Source: Mycobacterium sp. 852002-51971_SCH5477799-a
GTDB lineage: Bacteria; Actinomycetota; Actinomycetes; Mycobacteriales; Mycobacteriaceae
Length of the DNA: 64,000 bases
Assembly: GCF_001667145.1 (NCBI RefSeq)
Contig: NZ_LZIF01000086.1
Coordinates: 124,001 to 188,000, forward strand
Direction: 5' to 3'
How positions within the stretch are numbered: position 1 is the first letter of the stretch; each line of letters begins with the position of its first letter. The notes under the pieces were generated by a model that did no database searches, was not told where the DNA came from, and saw only the letters and a list, made by a program, of their open reading frames with translations. Shown piece by piece: positions 1 through 8,655 of this stretch. Position numbers and translations under genes: made by a program.

Positions 1-159
1 GCGGCCGCGGCCGGCGTTCACGAACTGTTGCTGACGCACATCCCGCCGTGGACCTCGCGGGAGGACGTGATCAGCGAGGCCAAGGCCGAGTTCGACGGTC
101 CCGTGCATGCGGTGGTGTGCGGGGAGACGTTCGATATCCGCCGCTCCGAGCGGGTCTGA
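1..159 (+). CDS. C-terminal end of a metallo-beta-lactamase-fold hydrolase (Rv1339-like), partial
   Basis: The open frame runs in from the left edge and ends at TGA 157-159, leaving 52 residues. The segment LLLTHIPPW followed by a short helix and a final strand resembles the end of MBL-fold phosphodiesterases. The gene directly before rph in M. tuberculosis is Rv1339, reported as an atypical class II cAMP phosphodiesterase. The active-site HxHxDH motif would lie outside the window, so activity cannot be judged here. The assignment rests mainly on synteny with rph and rdgB. Confidence 0.7.
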   Translation, partial: AAAAGVHELLLTHIPPWTSREDVISEAKAEFDGPVHAVVCGETFDIRRSERV

Positions 160-201
160 GCCTTCCGCGGCGGTGCTGAATTGCCCGCTAGTGTTGGCGG
201 C

Positions 202-981
202 GTGACGAGACGAGAAGACGGCCGCCTCGACGACGAGCTTCGGCCCGTTGTCATCACCCGCGGTTTCACCGACCATCCCGCCGGTTCGGTATTGATCGAA
301 TTCGGCCACACCAAGGTCATGTGTACGGCCAGCGTGACCGAGGGGGTGCCGCGCTGGCGCAAGGGATCGGGCCTGGGGTGGCTGACCGCTGAGTACGCGA
401 TGTTGCCGTCGGCTACCCACACCCGCTCGGACCGCGAATCGGTAAAGGGCCGCCTGTCCGGGCGCACCCAGGAGATCAGCCGCCTGATCGGGAGGTCGCT
501 GCGTGCCTGCATCGACCTCGCGGCACTGGGGGAGAACACCATTGCTGTTGACTGCGACGTCTTGCAGGCCGACGGCGGCACCCGCACCGCGGCCATCACG
601 GGTGCCTTCGTAGCGTTGTCCGACGCGGTGACTTTTCTCGCGGCTTTGGGCAAGCTGTCGGATCCCCGGCCGTTGTCTTGTGCGATCGCGGCGGTCAGCG
701 TCGGCGTGGTCGACGGGCGGATCCGAGTCGACCTGCCCTATGAGGAGGACGCGCGCGCCGAGGTCGACATGAACGTCGTCGCCACCGACACCGGGACCCT
801 CGTCGAGGTGCAGGGGACCGGTGAGGGGGCGACCTTCCCGCGCTCGACGCTGGACAAATTGCTCGACGTGGCGCTGGCCGCGTGCGACAAGTTGTTCGCC
901 GCGCAGCGCGAGGCGCTCGCGCTCCCATATCCCGGCGTCCTCCCCGAGGGGGCCCCGGCGCCGAAGGCGTTCGGCAGCTGA
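202..981 (+). CDS. rph: Ribonuclease PH
   Basis: This 259-residue protein is a phosphorolytic 3'-5' exoribonuclease that trims tRNA 3' ends. It has the RNase PH fold with the family segments [38 protein letters not shown] and DLPYEEDSRAEVD-like [15 protein letters not shown]. The frame is open to a TTG at 181, but GTG at 202 starts the protein exactly where M. tuberculosis RphA starts and gives the same length of 259. The gene lies 42 bp after the MBL-fold gene, and its stop codon overlaps the proposed rdgB start, so the three genes look co-transcribed. Confidence 0.95.
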   Translation: MTRREDGRLDDELRPVVITRGFTDHPAGSVLIEFGHTKVMCTASVTEGVPRWRKGSGLGWLTAEYAMLPSATHTRSDRESVKGRLSGRTQEISRLIGRSLRACIDLAALGENTIAVDCDVLQADGGTRTAAITGAFVALSDAVTFLAALGKLSDPRPLSCAIAAVSVGVVDGRIRVDLPYEEDARAEVDMNVVATDTGTLVEVQGTGEGATFPRSTLDKLLDVALAACDKLFAAQREALALPYPGVLPEGAPAPKAFGS

Positions 982-1610
982 CCCGGCTGCTGGTCGCCAG
1001 CCGCAACCCGAAGAAGCTGGCCGAATTGCGCCGGGTGCTCGATGGGGCCGGTCTGACGGGGTTGAGCTTGGTGTCGCTCGACGATGTGGCGCCGTTCGAG
1101 GAAGCGCCGGAGACGGGCGCGCTCTTTGAGGACAACGCCTTGGCCAAGGCCCGCGATGCGTTCACCGCGAGCGGGCTGGCGAGCGTGGCCGACGACTCCG
1201 GGCTGGAGGTGGCCGCGCTGAACGGCATGCCCGGCGTCCTGTCGGCGCGCTGGTCGGGCACGCACGGCGACGACGCGGGCAACACCGCATTGCTGTTGGC
1301 GCAATTGCGCGAGGTACCCGACGGACGTCGCGGTGCGGCATTCGTGTCCGCGTGTGCGCTCGTCTCGGCCGCAGGGGAGGTCGTCGTGCGTGGCGAATGG
1401 CCGGGAAGCATTGCGCACGAACCGCGCGGCGACGGCGGCTTCGGGTACGACCCGGTCTTCGTTCCCCAAGGGCACGACCGCACGGCAGCAGAGCTGAGTC
1501 CGGCTGAGAAGGACGCGGTCTCGCATCGCGGTCGCGCGCTGCGGCTGCTGTTGCCGGCGCTGGAAACGCTGGCCCGATCAGGGGGACCAGACGCTGCGCA
1601 GGGTGGTTGA
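978..1610 (+). CDS. rdgB: Non-canonical purine NTP pyrophosphatase (RdgB/HAM1 family)
   Basis: This enzyme hydrolyses dITP, ITP and XTP to monophosphates and so keeps deaminated purines out of nucleic acids. The N-terminal [14 protein letters not shown] nucleotide-binding segment, VADDSGLEV, the GVLSARWSG segment and the C-terminal [16 protein letters not shown] motifs are all present. The only ATG in frame upstream is at 882, about 100 bp inside rph, and would add an arginine-rich extension that the family lacks. The start matching the M. tuberculosis protein is a CTG at 978, which overlaps the rph stop as CTGA. I therefore infer translational coupling from a non-canonical start, giving 210 residues. 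Confidence 0.88.
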   Translation: MTRLLVASRNPKKLAELRRVLDGAGLTGLSLVSLDDVAPFEEAPETGALFEDNALAKARDAFTASGLASVADDSGLEVAALNGMPGVLSARWSGTHGDDAGNTALLLAQLREVPDGRRGAAFVSACALVSAAGEVVVRGEWPGSIAHEPRGDGGFGYDPVFVPQGHDRTAAELSPAEKDAVSHRGRALRLLLPALETLARSGGPDAAQGG

Positions 1611-1717
1611 CCTTTTGCCCGACTTGTTGCGACACCTTGTTTTCTGCGCGACGTTGTCGCTCGGAGCGGGCCACTCGCGGTGTCAGTCCCGGGAGCGATC
1701 GGTGTGGCGAAGGTGGC

Positions 1718-2068
1718 TTATAAGCCGAAGCGCGCCTTGACGTCCCGGGTTTGGAAGTGCTCGACGATGATGCCGAGCAGCGGGATGGTCCCGGAAAGCA
1801 GCACCCCGACCGTCTTGCCGAGCGGCCAGCGCACCTTGACCGCAAGATTGAACGCGGTCAACACGTAGACGAAGTACACCCAGCCGTGGACGACTTCGAT
1901 CCACCGGATCTCGTGGTGGAAGGCGAGGTGCGAGACGATCTCGTAGCACAACGCGATGAGCCACAGGCCGGTCGTCCACGCCATGATTCGGTAGCCGAGC
2001 AACGCGGTGCGGATCTTGTCGACGGGGACTGCAGGCGCGGATGTTCCGGGCGTCTCCGGTGTCGTCAT
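1718..2068 (-). CDS. DUF3817 integral membrane protein (Rv1342c homologue)
   Basis: This 116-residue protein has three hydrophobic helices, roughly residues 25-47, 58-80 and 84-104. It carries the histidine-rich segment HLAFHHEIRW and then the VHGWVYFVYVL motif typical of DUF3817 proteins. It has no known biochemical role. Its ATG overlaps the stop of lprD by four bases (ATGA), so the two are surely one operon, as in M. tuberculosis Rv1343c-Rv1342c. It converges on rdgB across a gap of about 100 bp. Confidence 0.9.
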   Translation of the reverse strand: MTTPETPGTSAPAVPVDKIRTALLGYRIMAWTTGLWLIALCYEIVSHLAFHHEIRWIEVVHGWVYFVYVLTAFNLAVKVRWPLGKTVGVLLSGTIPLLGIIVEHFQTRDVKARFGL

Positions 2069-2445
2069 GCGGTTGTCCTCTTCTGCTCTTCGGCGTCCTG
2101 CGCCGCGAGCTCGGCCAGGTAGGCGTTGTACTCCCGCAGCGCTGGATCGTCGGATGCCTGCGCCGCGGCCTTCGGTCGTTCGGGCAGCAACTCGGCGGGT
2201 ATCTCCGTCATCCCGGCTGTGCTTCGCGGCTGTGGTGGTTCCTCTTCATAGCGAACAAATTTGCGGTAGGCGTACACGCAGAACCCAGCGAACAGCGGCC
2301 ATTGCAGCGCATAGCCAAGGTTCTGGAATGAGCCGGAGACGGAATTGAACCTGGTCCACTGCCACCAGCCCAGGGCCAGGCACCCGCACGCCGCGATGAA
2401 GACCAGCGCGATCAGCGCCGGCCTGCGACGATGCGTAGCGGACAC
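2065..2445 (-). CDS. lprD: Probable lipoprotein LprD homologue
   Basis: This 126-residue protein begins with an arginine-rich N-terminus and a hydrophobic stretch that ends in a possible lipobox (FIAAC). A second hydrophobic segment follows at about residues 40-58, then a charged C-terminal tail rich in Glu and Ala. The open frame extends to 2604, but the GTG at 2445 gives a protein that starts and ends like M. tuberculosis LprD. The bases upstream of 2445 read AAGGGG very close to the codon. Since the body also looks membrane-spanning, lipid anchoring is not certain. Function is unknown. Confidence 0.82.
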   Translation of the reverse strand: MSATHRRRPALIALVFIAACGCLALGWWQWTRFNSVSGSFQNLGYALQWPLFAGFCVYAYRKFVRYEEEPPQPRSTAGMTEIPAELLPERPKAAAQASDDPALREYNAYLAELAAQDAEEQKRTTA

Positions 2446-2641
2446 CCCTTGACCGTACCGCTCATGATTTGGGCCCGACGAATTCGTCAAGCTTCGCCAG
2501 TGAGGCAAAGTCATGAAGGCTGCCGCAGACCGATGCACTCGCGGACCGTGATCGGATTTGTGGACCGCATCGCCAATCCTGCACCGTCGGTCCGTCACCG
2601 ACAACTTGTCGAGTCGTCAAGGCTGTACGATCGCTACGCGC

Positions 2642-2726
2642 GCGGGCGTGGTGAAATTCGGCAAACACGCCGGCTTTAGGTGCCGGTGCTCGTGAGAGCT
2701 TGAGGGTTCGAGTCCCTCCGCCCGCA
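2642..2726 (+). tRNA. tRNA-Leu (anticodon UAG)
   Basis: An 85-base cloverleaf can be folded by eye. The acceptor arm GCGGGCG pairs with CGCCCGC at 2719-2725, with discriminator A at 2726. The anticodon stem CCGGC/GCCGG encloses the loop TTTAGGT, placing TAG at positions 34-36. A long variable arm typical of leucine tRNAs follows, and the T-arm GAGGG/CCCTC carries the TTCGAGT loop. CCA is not encoded. The gene borders a region whose content differs from M. tuberculosis. Confidence 0.95.
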
Positions 2727-2740
2727 CTGCACAGACGCTG

Positions 2741-3352
2741 TTATCTCATGCCTTCGGCCTGGCTTACGCACAACCTGAACAGGTGCCAGGAGATGTCGGC
2801 TTGCACACCGGCCTGGTCCAAATACCTTCGCCAGTCGCTACGACGGAAGCTCCGCGCAATCGAGATGACCCCATCCTCTCGCAGGATGCGATGCCAGCCC
2901 ATCAGGCGTGCCAGTGCCGGGAAACTGTAGTACCGCAGCGCATGGCGCTGCAGGTCGACGATGTGGCAACCGTACCCAGAGTTTTCGTTGAACCAAGCCA
3001 AATACTTGACGACATCCTCGTCGCGGAGGTGGTGGGTGAAGTCTGAACTGATGATGAAGTCAGGCCGCTCGGCGAGCGAGTACAGAAATACATCTGCCCT
3101 CTGGTAGTCGATCCATCCATCGAGGCGTCGCCTCGCGTGCGATCGCTGTGCTGCGCGGGTTGACGTCGATGCCCGACAGTCGCACGTTCAGCCCGCGCCG
3201 GTGCGCCCACCTGGCGATGGCGCGCAGCAGGTCGCCATGCCCGCAGGCAACGTCCAATTACGCTGCAAGTCAACAGTTTTGGCTACACGCTGCAGCGAAG
3301 CGCGGTCCGTATAGGTGATCAAGCCCCGGCCGTACTGAACGCCTTGTCTCAT
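2741..3352 (-). pseudogene. Frameshifted class I SAM-dependent methyltransferase
   Basis: Three consecutive pieces on the minus strand read as one methyltransferase only if two frameshifts are corrected. It starts with ATG 3352, overlapping the stop of the upstream methyltransferase (ATGA). The first piece (MRQGVQYGRGLITYTDRAS) breaks near 3255. There the frame shifts into the SAM-binding motif DVACGHGDLL followed by GIDVNPRS. A second shift near 3120 leads to RPDFIISSDFTHHL and a 86-residue tail ending at 2741. The order of motifs I, II and post-II is correct for a class I enzyme. Either the gene is decayed or these are two sequencing indels. Confidence 0.85.
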
Positions 3353-4071
3353 GCTGCGGGACGCAAACCGAAATGGACCGTTCCGAATCCGGTGCTGAGC
3401 GTGACGTAGCGGACGTCCTCGAAGCCCGCTTCCAGCATCGCCTTGCTCAGCTCGTCTGGCGACAGCCAGCTGCGGATGGAATCGGATGTGTATTGGTGAG
3501 CGTCGCGATGCCAGGAGAACGCCCAACCCGCGGCCGGCATCACGCGGAAGTACAGCAGGTGGTGAAGGACTTTGAGCGCCATCGAGTTCGGCCTGCTGAA
3601 GTCCAGCACCATCAAGCGGCCGCCCGGCCGCAGGACACGCCTGAACTCACGTAGCGCCTGCCCGCGAACCGCCACGTTGCGCAGCCCGAAGCCGATGGTG
3701 ACTACGTCGAACCGTGCGTCCGGGAACCGCAGATCCGTGGCATCCCCTTCCTGGAAGTCGATGGCCCCGCGCTGCCGGCCGCGGGCGACCTCAAGCATCG
3801 CCTCGCAGGAGTCGACGGCCACGACCTCGCCGGCCGGCCCGACTGCGGCCTCCTCCACCAAAGCCAGATCGCCCGTCCCGGTAGCGACATCCAGCACCCG
3901 TTCGCCTGGGCGGAGGTCGCAAAGTTCGATGGCCTGTCGCTTCCACACGCGATGAAGCCCCAGTGTCCACACATCGGTCATTGCGTCGTAGCGAGGCGCC
4001 AGCGTCGAGAACAGCTCCTTGACGTACTTACTCTTAGCTTCGTCCGACTGGTCCCACCGCCGTGTAATCAT
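3349..4071 (-). CDS. UbiE/MenG-type class I methyltransferase
   Basis: This 240-residue protein matches the ubiquinone/menaquinone C-methyltransferase family. The N-terminal KYVKELFSTLAPRYDAMTD segment is followed by the SAM motif LDVATGTGDLAL, then VAVDSCEAML, GDATDLRFPDARFD and GFGLRN. The open frame reaches 4134, but ATG 4071 is preceded by GGAGG at ideal spacing, so I start there. It overlaps a second, broken methyltransferase by ATGA, which suggests a two-gene methylation unit. Although it looks like MenG, its partner and location suggest a secondary-metabolite or lipid quinone methyltransferase. The exact substrate is unknown. Confidence 0.85.
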   Translation of the reverse strand: MITRRWDQSDEAKSKYVKELFSTLAPRYDAMTDVWTLGLHRVWKRQAIELCDLRPGERVLDVATGTGDLALVEEAAVGPAGEVVAVDSCEAMLEVARGRQRGAIDFQEGDATDLRFPDARFDVVTIGFGLRNVAVRGQALREFRRVLRPGGRLMVLDFSRPNSMALKVLHHLLYFRVMPAAGWAFSWHRDAHQYTSDSIRSWLSPDELSKAMLEAGFEDVRYVTLSTGFGTVHFGLRPAA

Positions 4072-4339
4072 CGGGAGCCTCCGCACATCGCGACGTTGCC
4101 CCCCGATCGTCGATGGGAGCATAGGCGCTTCCACGCCTATTCACAGCGGTAATTCCGAAAACACCGCGGGTGCTCGTAGCCCAACTCGGCTAGCTCACGA
4201 GGCGCGCACCGAGCACTGGTTCGCGCCTGTCGGCAGCCGACAAACACTTTGGACATCGACGTGAATCGATCTGTTCGGACGACCAGACGCGCGGCGATAT
4301 AAACGACTGCGTGAAATTTTCCGTGTCTGTTAAAAAGTA
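4072..4339. other. Intergenic region without a recognisable gene
   Basis: No reading frame here has a plausible start site, ribosome binding site or family motif. The stretch lies between the divergent methyltransferase gene and the promoter of the small lipoprotein gene. It becomes AT-richer than its surroundings toward 4300-4400. Confidence 0.6.
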
Positions 4340-4368
4340 TTGCACACGCGCCCAATTGCAGATATAAC
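4340..4368 (+). promoter_or_regulatory. SigA-like promoter (TTGCAC-N17-TATAAC)
   Basis: A -35 hexamer TTGCAC at 4340-4345 and a -10 hexamer TATAAC at 4363-4368 are separated by exactly 17 bases, in an AT-rich patch. It points to the small lipoprotein gene whose ATG lies about 60 bases downstream. This is among the cleanest consensus-like promoters in the window. Confidence 0.65.
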
Positions 4369-4428
4369 ATCAAATAACCGTTAGCGCTTAGATGCCACGG
4401 TGATTCATCTAGTAGAAAGGCCCCACCG

Positions 4429-4563
4429 ATGAGGACGAAGAGCACCAAGAAGATGCTGAAAGCTGTCGCACTGGCCGCAGTGCTGACCGGTGTGATGCTG
4501 GGATCGTCGGGTTGCATAATGATCGACCTTGGTGCGCCGGGCAGGGTCGCAGCAGCGGAATAG
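4429..4563 (+). CDS. Small predicted secreted lipoprotein, 44 residues
   Basis: This tiny gene starts at ATG 4429 behind a GAAAGG ribosome binding site and a consensus-like promoter. It encodes a basic N-terminus (RTKSTKK), a hydrophobic core and a lipobox-like LGSSGC, after which about 15 residues remain. This is a textbook lipoprotein signal peptide attached to almost nothing. In the next frame the sequence continues as a glycine-rich hydrophobic stretch (IAPLGAMLGITLGPIFGIGN) ending at 4622. The original gene may therefore have been longer and is now shortened by a frameshift. I do not recognise the family, and no function is proposed. Confidence 0.5.
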   Translation: MRTKSTKKMLKAVALAAVLTGVMLGSSGCIMIDLGAPGRVAAAE

Positions 4564-5089
4564 CACCGCTGGGCGCGATGCTGGGGATAACGCTCGGTCC
4601 CATCTTTGGCATCGGCAACTAACTCTTTAATGCTGCCGCAATCATTCATCCCAGCGGGCTAAGCCAAGCAGGGCAACCTAATTGGCCAATCGTTCCTGTC
4701 GCGATGGCGGCTGCGATGAAAGTCGGATGGGACCGCATTTACGCTCCGATTGACGACGTGCCTATTCGGTGATATTGAATTCGATACGTCGACGGAAGCG
4801 TAAACGGTCCCATCCTGAGCGTGCCGAGCAGCGCCGAAGAATTGTCGCGAGATGCATCTGGAATCAATGGTGCCGATGTCACGCTTCTTGGCGCCGCCCT
4901 TTGACAAAGGCGCCGGAGTCGCGGACAGCATTATTTCGCTTTGTGGGCAGTACACCAGCGCTCACAAAGAAAGCGTTGCCGCGCTAAGGAGCGCGCGCCT
5001 GGTGCGCACTCGGGACGAAATATGGACCGACGTGGCGTCAAATCCATCCTGGCGGGTATCTGGAACTCACGGGATACAAGGGAGACGCC
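4564..5089. other. Intergenic stretch, no convincing gene
   Basis: About 530 bases separate the small lipoprotein from the next gene. Short open stretches exist on both strands, but none combines a ribosome binding site with a family-like sequence. One weak possibility at 4900-5060 is a fragment reading DSIISLCGQYTSAHKESV, with no credible start. This may be decayed coding DNA. Confidence 0.5.
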
Positions 5090-5419
5090 ATGCCCACTGG
5101 AAACGAGCCATCACCACCGAGCGAAGAAGCTTTCACCGCAGAGGAGGTGAAGTTCGCCGAACATAAGGCCGCCGCGGCGCGCGAACGCGCCGCGCGCGCC
5201 GGACTTTCCGCAGCTCATAGCCTCGAGGAATCCGCGAATCGGCACGAGCGATTCGCGAAGATCCAGGATCAAACCGTCCAACAAGGCGTCTCGCACACGG
5301 AAGAGCACCGCAGTTCTGCGCGAAAGCATCGCCAAGCGGCCGAAGACGACCGCAGGCTGGCCGAGCTGAAACGCAAGGAATCCGAGGCAGACCTCGCATC
5401 GGCGCCGGTCACCGACTGA
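5090..5419 (+). CDS. Charged alpha-helical hypothetical protein, 109 residues
   Basis: The ATG at 5090 follows GGGAGA at proper spacing. The product has no signal peptide or membrane helix. It is dominated by Ala, Glu, Arg, Lys and Gln in heptad-like runs (roughly residues 18-100), suggesting a long soluble helix or coiled coil. Composition resembles small mycobacterial stress-associated helical proteins, but I recognise no defined family. It is convergent with the DCC-family gene, leaving only seven bases between stops. Confidence 0.7.
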   Translation: MPTGNEPSPPSEEAFTAEEVKFAEHKAAAARERAARAGLSAAHSLEESANRHERFAKIQDQTVQQGVSHTEEHRSSARKHRQAAEDDRRLAELKRKESEADLASAPVTD

Positions 5420-5426
5420 CGCCCGG

Positions 5427-5852
5427 TCAGTCCTCTACGAAGCGGGCGCGGACCTCCGGCGCCGGCAGCGGGCAGCTGTCGTACTTGCCGCCGACGCGGT
5501 ATCGAATCGAGGCGAACCGGTCGTAGAGCCAGTCGCGTAGCGGTGTAGGAATTACGCGCGCGACCGTGCACACCCGCCAGGCGCCGCCCAGATAGTTCGC
5601 CACGCGCAGCACTGCCTCGGATCGGACAGCTACCCGTTCGGAGGGCTCGCCCGGGTCATCCACGAACACCACCGAGTCGACGCCGCCAATCTCCGGGTGC
5701 CGCTCGATGATCGCTTTGGCGAAGACACTGTCCAGCGCCGCGAAGCGCAGGGGGCCGGTGGGATCAAATCGCAGGATCGTACGGACCGACCGGTTGCACA
5801 CTCCGCAAACCCCGTCATAGAGCAGCACGGGCGCCGCCGACTCACGATTCAT
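5427..5852 (-). CDS. DUF393 / DCC-family thiol-disulfide oxidoreductase-like protein
   Basis: This 141-residue protein carries the defining DxxCxxC motif near the N-terminus (YDGVCGVCN, residues 11-19), followed by VRTILRFDPTGPLRFAALDS. These are hallmarks of DUF393 proteins, thought to be thioredoxin-related oxidoreductases. The frame is open to 5945, but ATG 5852 places the motif at its usual distance from the start. The gene is divergent from irtA, and about 190 bases with an IdeR-like box lie between them. Confidence 0.88.
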   Translation of the reverse strand: MNRESAAPVLLYDGVCGVCNRSVRTILRFDPTGPLRFAALDSVFAKAIIERHPEIGGVDSVVFVDDPGEPSERVAVRSEAVLRVANYLGGAWRVCTVARVIPTPLRDWLYDRFASIRYRVGGKYDSCPLPAPEVRARFVED

Positions 5853-5903
5853 GTTTTCCAGCTTACTGGCCGGGGCGCATCGCGGGCGTGCGCGCGGTTG
5901 ACC

Positions 5904-5922
5904 TATGGTAAGGCAACCCTTA
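5904..5922 (+). promoter_or_regulatory. IdeR-like iron box upstream of irtA
   Basis: The 19-mer TATGGTAAGGCAACCCTTA matches 13 of 19 positions of the mycobacterial IdeR consensus TTAGGTTAGGCTAACCTAA and keeps the GGT/AGGC/A/CC core. It lies about 124 bases upstream of the irtA ATG. Iron-bound IdeR represses irtAB in M. tuberculosis, so the same control is inferred here. Confidence 0.75.
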
Positions 5923-6045
5923 GTTTGTGGGGTAACGCGGCCCATGCCGGCCGCATCGATCCGTGGCCCCGGGGCGGTGAATCCGCCGGGTCGTCCAGAT
6001 CGCCAAGGCCGTCGCTACGCGGGGCGCCGTGAGAAAGGACCGCTA

Positions 6046-8655
6046 ATGGCACGCGGATTCCAGGGTGTGATGCTGCGCAGCTTCGGCGCGCGCGACCACA
6101 GCGCGACGGTCATCGAAACTGTCCGGATCGCCCCGCATTTCGTCCGGGTCCGCATGTCGTCGCCGACGCTTTTCGAAGACGTCGATGCCGAACCGGCTGC
6201 GTGGCTGCGGTTTTGGTTCCCGGACCCAGACGGATCGAAAACGGAATTTCAGCGCGCCTACACGATCTCGGAGGCCGACGCTCCCGCCGGTCGATTCGCG
6301 GTCGACATCGTGCTGCATGATCCCGCCGGCCCGGCGTCGCAATGGGCGCGGAAAGTGCAGCCCGGGGCCACCATCGCGGTCATGGCCCTGATGGGCTCGT
6401 CGCGGTTCGACGTGCCCGACGAACAGCCGGCCGGTTATCTGCTGATCGGTGACTCGGCATCCATCCCGGGGATGAACGGGATCATCGGCGTCGTCCCCGA
6501 CGACGTCCCGATCGAGGTGTACCTCGAACAGCACGATGACAACGACACGCTGATCCCCGTCGCGCCTCATCCTCGACTGCGGTTGCACTGGGTTGCCCGC
6601 CATGACGAGAAGTCGCTCGCCGCCGCAATCGAGAGCCGGGATTGGTCCGACTGGTACGCATGGGCCACGCCCGAAGCCACGACGCTCAAGCAGGTGCGGG
6701 CGCGGCTTCGCGACGAATTCGGCTTTCCCAAATCAGAAGTTCACGCCCAGGCCTATTGGAGCGCCGGGCGCGCGATGGGCACCCGGCGCAACGAGCCGGA
6801 GGGATCCGATGGCGTTGCACCTAGCCTGTCCACGGAAGACATTGCGGCGCAAGTTGAATCGATTCAGCAGGGGTCCGACGCGACGCCTGCCGCGGCCCGC
6901 GGGAACTGGCGTGCGCAGGGCGCCGGCCGGCTCCTCGCGCCGCTGCGGTCGGCGCTGATCGTCTCGGGCGTGCTGCAGGCGGTGATCACGCTGGTGCAAC
7001 TGGCGCCCTTTGTGTTACTGGTCGAGTTGGCCCGGCTCCTGGTTTCCGGGGCGTCCGCGTCCCGACTGGCCGACATCGGCGTCGTCGCGGTGTCGCTGCT
7101 GGGTCTGGGGGCGTTGCTCGGTGCCGCCCTCACCCTCTGGCTCCACGTCGTCGATGCGCGGTTCGCCCGAGATTTGCGATCGCGACTGTTGCGCAAGATG
7201 TCTCGGTTACCCCTGGGCTGGTTCACCGCACGGGGGTCGGGGTCGATCAAGCAACTGCTGCAGGACGACACGCTGTCCCTGCACTACCTGGTCACCCATG
7301 CCATTCCGGACGCGGTCGCCGCGGCGGTCGCGCCGGTCGCGGTGTTGGTCTACCTGTTCGCTGTCGACTGGCGGGTGGCGTTGGTGTTGTTCGTGCCCGT
7401 CCTCGTTTACCTGGTGCTGACGTCATCGCTCACTATCCAGTCGGGCCCGCGCATCCCGCAATCGCAGCGTTGGGCGGAGACGATGAGTGGCGAGGCCGGC
7501 GCATACCTGGAAGGCCAGCCGGTCATCCGCGTCTTCGGCGGGGCGGCCGCATCCAGCTTCCGGCGCCGCCTAGACGAATACGTCGGCTTTTTGGTCGCCT
7601 GGCAGCGCCCGCTGGCCGGCAAGAAAACCTTCATGGATCTAGTCACCCGTCCCTCCACGTTCCTCTGGCTCATCGCGGTCACGGGCACAGTGCTGGTGGT
7701 CACGGGCCGGATGAACCCGGTGGATCTGCTGCCGTTCTTGTTGCTGGGCACCACATTCGGCGCACGGCTGCTCGGCATCGCCTACGGCCTGGGCGGCATC
7801 CGCGCCGGCATGTTGGCCGCCCGACGCCTGCAGAACACGCTCGACGAGGCCGACCTCGCCGTGCGAGACATCGACGAGTCTCAGCCGGATGCAGCGGCCA
7901 CGGTGGTGTTCGACAACGTCGGCTTCGGTTACCGCCCCGACGTCCCTGTCATCCATGGTGTCTCCCTGACCTTGCGACCCGGCACGGTCACCGCGCTGGT
8001 TGGCCCCTCCGGCTCGGGCAAGTCGACGCTGGCCGCCTTGCTGGCCCGGTTCCACGATGTCGGGCAAGGTTCGATACGTGTTGGGGGACAGGATATTCGG
8101 TCGATGACCGCCGACCAGCTCTATACCCAGGTTGGATTCGTGTTGCAGGAAACGCAATTGGTGCACGGCACCGTGGCGGAAAACATCGCCCTGGCCGCCC
8201 CCGATGCCACCGCGGCACAAATCGAGCAAGCGGCGCGCGAGGCCCAGATCCACGACCGCATCACGCGACTGCCGGACGGCTACGACACCATACTGGGCGC
8301 CGGAAGCGGGCTCTCTGGCGGGGAACGCCAACGGCTCACCATCGCCCGCGCGATCCTGGCCGACACCCCGGTGCTGATCCTCGACGAGGCTACCGCCTTT
8401 GCCGACCCGGAATCGGAATACCTTGTGCAGCAAGCACTCAACCGGCTGACGCGGGACCGCACCGTGCTGGTGATCGCCCATCGATTGCACACCGTCACCC
8501 GGGCCCACCAAATCGTCGTGCTTGACCACGGCCGGGTCGTCGAACGTGGCACGCACGACGAGTTGCTGACGGCCGACGGCCGATACCGACGGTTATGGGA
8601 GGGCGGCAGGCGCGACCAGCTGACCGCCGGCACGACCGGCGAGGGGGCACGATGA
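6046..8655 (+). CDS. irtA: Siderophore importer subunit IrtA (ABC transporter with FAD-binding domain)
   Basis: This 869-residue protein forms, with IrtB, the inner-membrane importer of Fe3+-carboxymycobactin. The N-terminal ~270 residues are the siderophore-interaction/flavin-reductase domain ([24 protein letters not shown]), which reduces the bound iron. A six-helix exporter-type membrane domain spans about 300-590. The nucleotide-binding domain has Walker [10 protein letters not shown] at 653-661, signature LSGGERQR at 756-763 and Walker B VLILDEA near 776. The frame is open back to 5905, inside the IdeR box. ATG 6046 has GAAAGGA before it and gives the family length. Its stop overlaps irtB (ATGA). 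Confidence 0.96.
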   Translation: MARGFQGVMLRSFGARDHSATVIETVRIAPHFVRVRMSSPTLFEDVDAEPAAWLRFWFPDPDGSKTEFQRAYTISEADAPAGRFAVDIVLHDPAGPASQWARKVQPGATIAVMALMGSSRFDVPDEQPAGYLLIGDSASIPGMNGIIGVVPDDVPIEVYLEQHDDNDTLIPVAPHPRLRLHWVARHDEKSLAAAIESRDWSDWYAWATPEATTLKQVRARLRDEFGFPKSEVHAQAYWSAGRAMGTRRNEPEGSDGVAPSLSTEDIAAQVESIQQGSDATPAAARGNWRAQGAGRLLAPLRSALIVSGVLQAVITLVQLAPFVLLVELARLLVSGASASRLADIGVVAVSLLGLGALLGAALTLWLHVVDARFARDLRSRLLRKMSRLPLGWFTARGSGSIKQLLQDDTLSLHYLVTHAIPDAVAAAVAPVAVLVYLFAVDWRVALVLFVPVLVYLVLTSSLTIQSGPRIPQSQRWAETMSGEAGAYLEGQPVIRVFGGAAASSFRRRLDEYVGFLVAWQRPLAGKKTFMDLVTRPSTFLWLIAVTGTVLVVTGRMNPVDLLPFLLLGTTFGARLLGIAYGLGGIRAGMLAARRLQNTLDEADLAVRDIDESQPDAAATVVFDNVGFGYRPDVPVIHGVSLTLRPGTVTALVGPSGSGKSTLAALLARFHDVGQGSIRVGGQDIRSMTADQLYTQVGFVLQETQLVHGTVAENIALAAPDATAAQIEQAAREAQIHDRITRLPDGYDTILGAGSGLSGGERQRLTIARAILADTPVLILDEATAFADPESEYLVQQALNRLTRDRTVLVIAHRLHTVTRAHQIVVLDHGRVVERGTHDELLTADGRYRRLWEGGRRDQLTAGTTGEGAR

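Noticed and set aside
1620-1680. Possible rho-independent terminator between rdgB and the DUF3817 gene
   Set aside because: Only a six-base stem (GCGACA/TGTCGC) with a long loop could be drawn, too weak to call.
4137-4649. Minus-strand open frame of 170 residues with a hydrophobic segment
   Set aside because: It has no ribosome binding site or family similarity, runs against the promoter and signal-peptide gene on the plus strand, and its hydrophobicity is the reverse complement of that signal peptide.
4852-5166. Plus-strand open frame overlapping the helical hypothetical gene
   Set aside because: It has no ribosome binding site, and its end overlaps the better-supported gene at 5090 in another frame. 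It could be a decayed remnant but cannot be supported.
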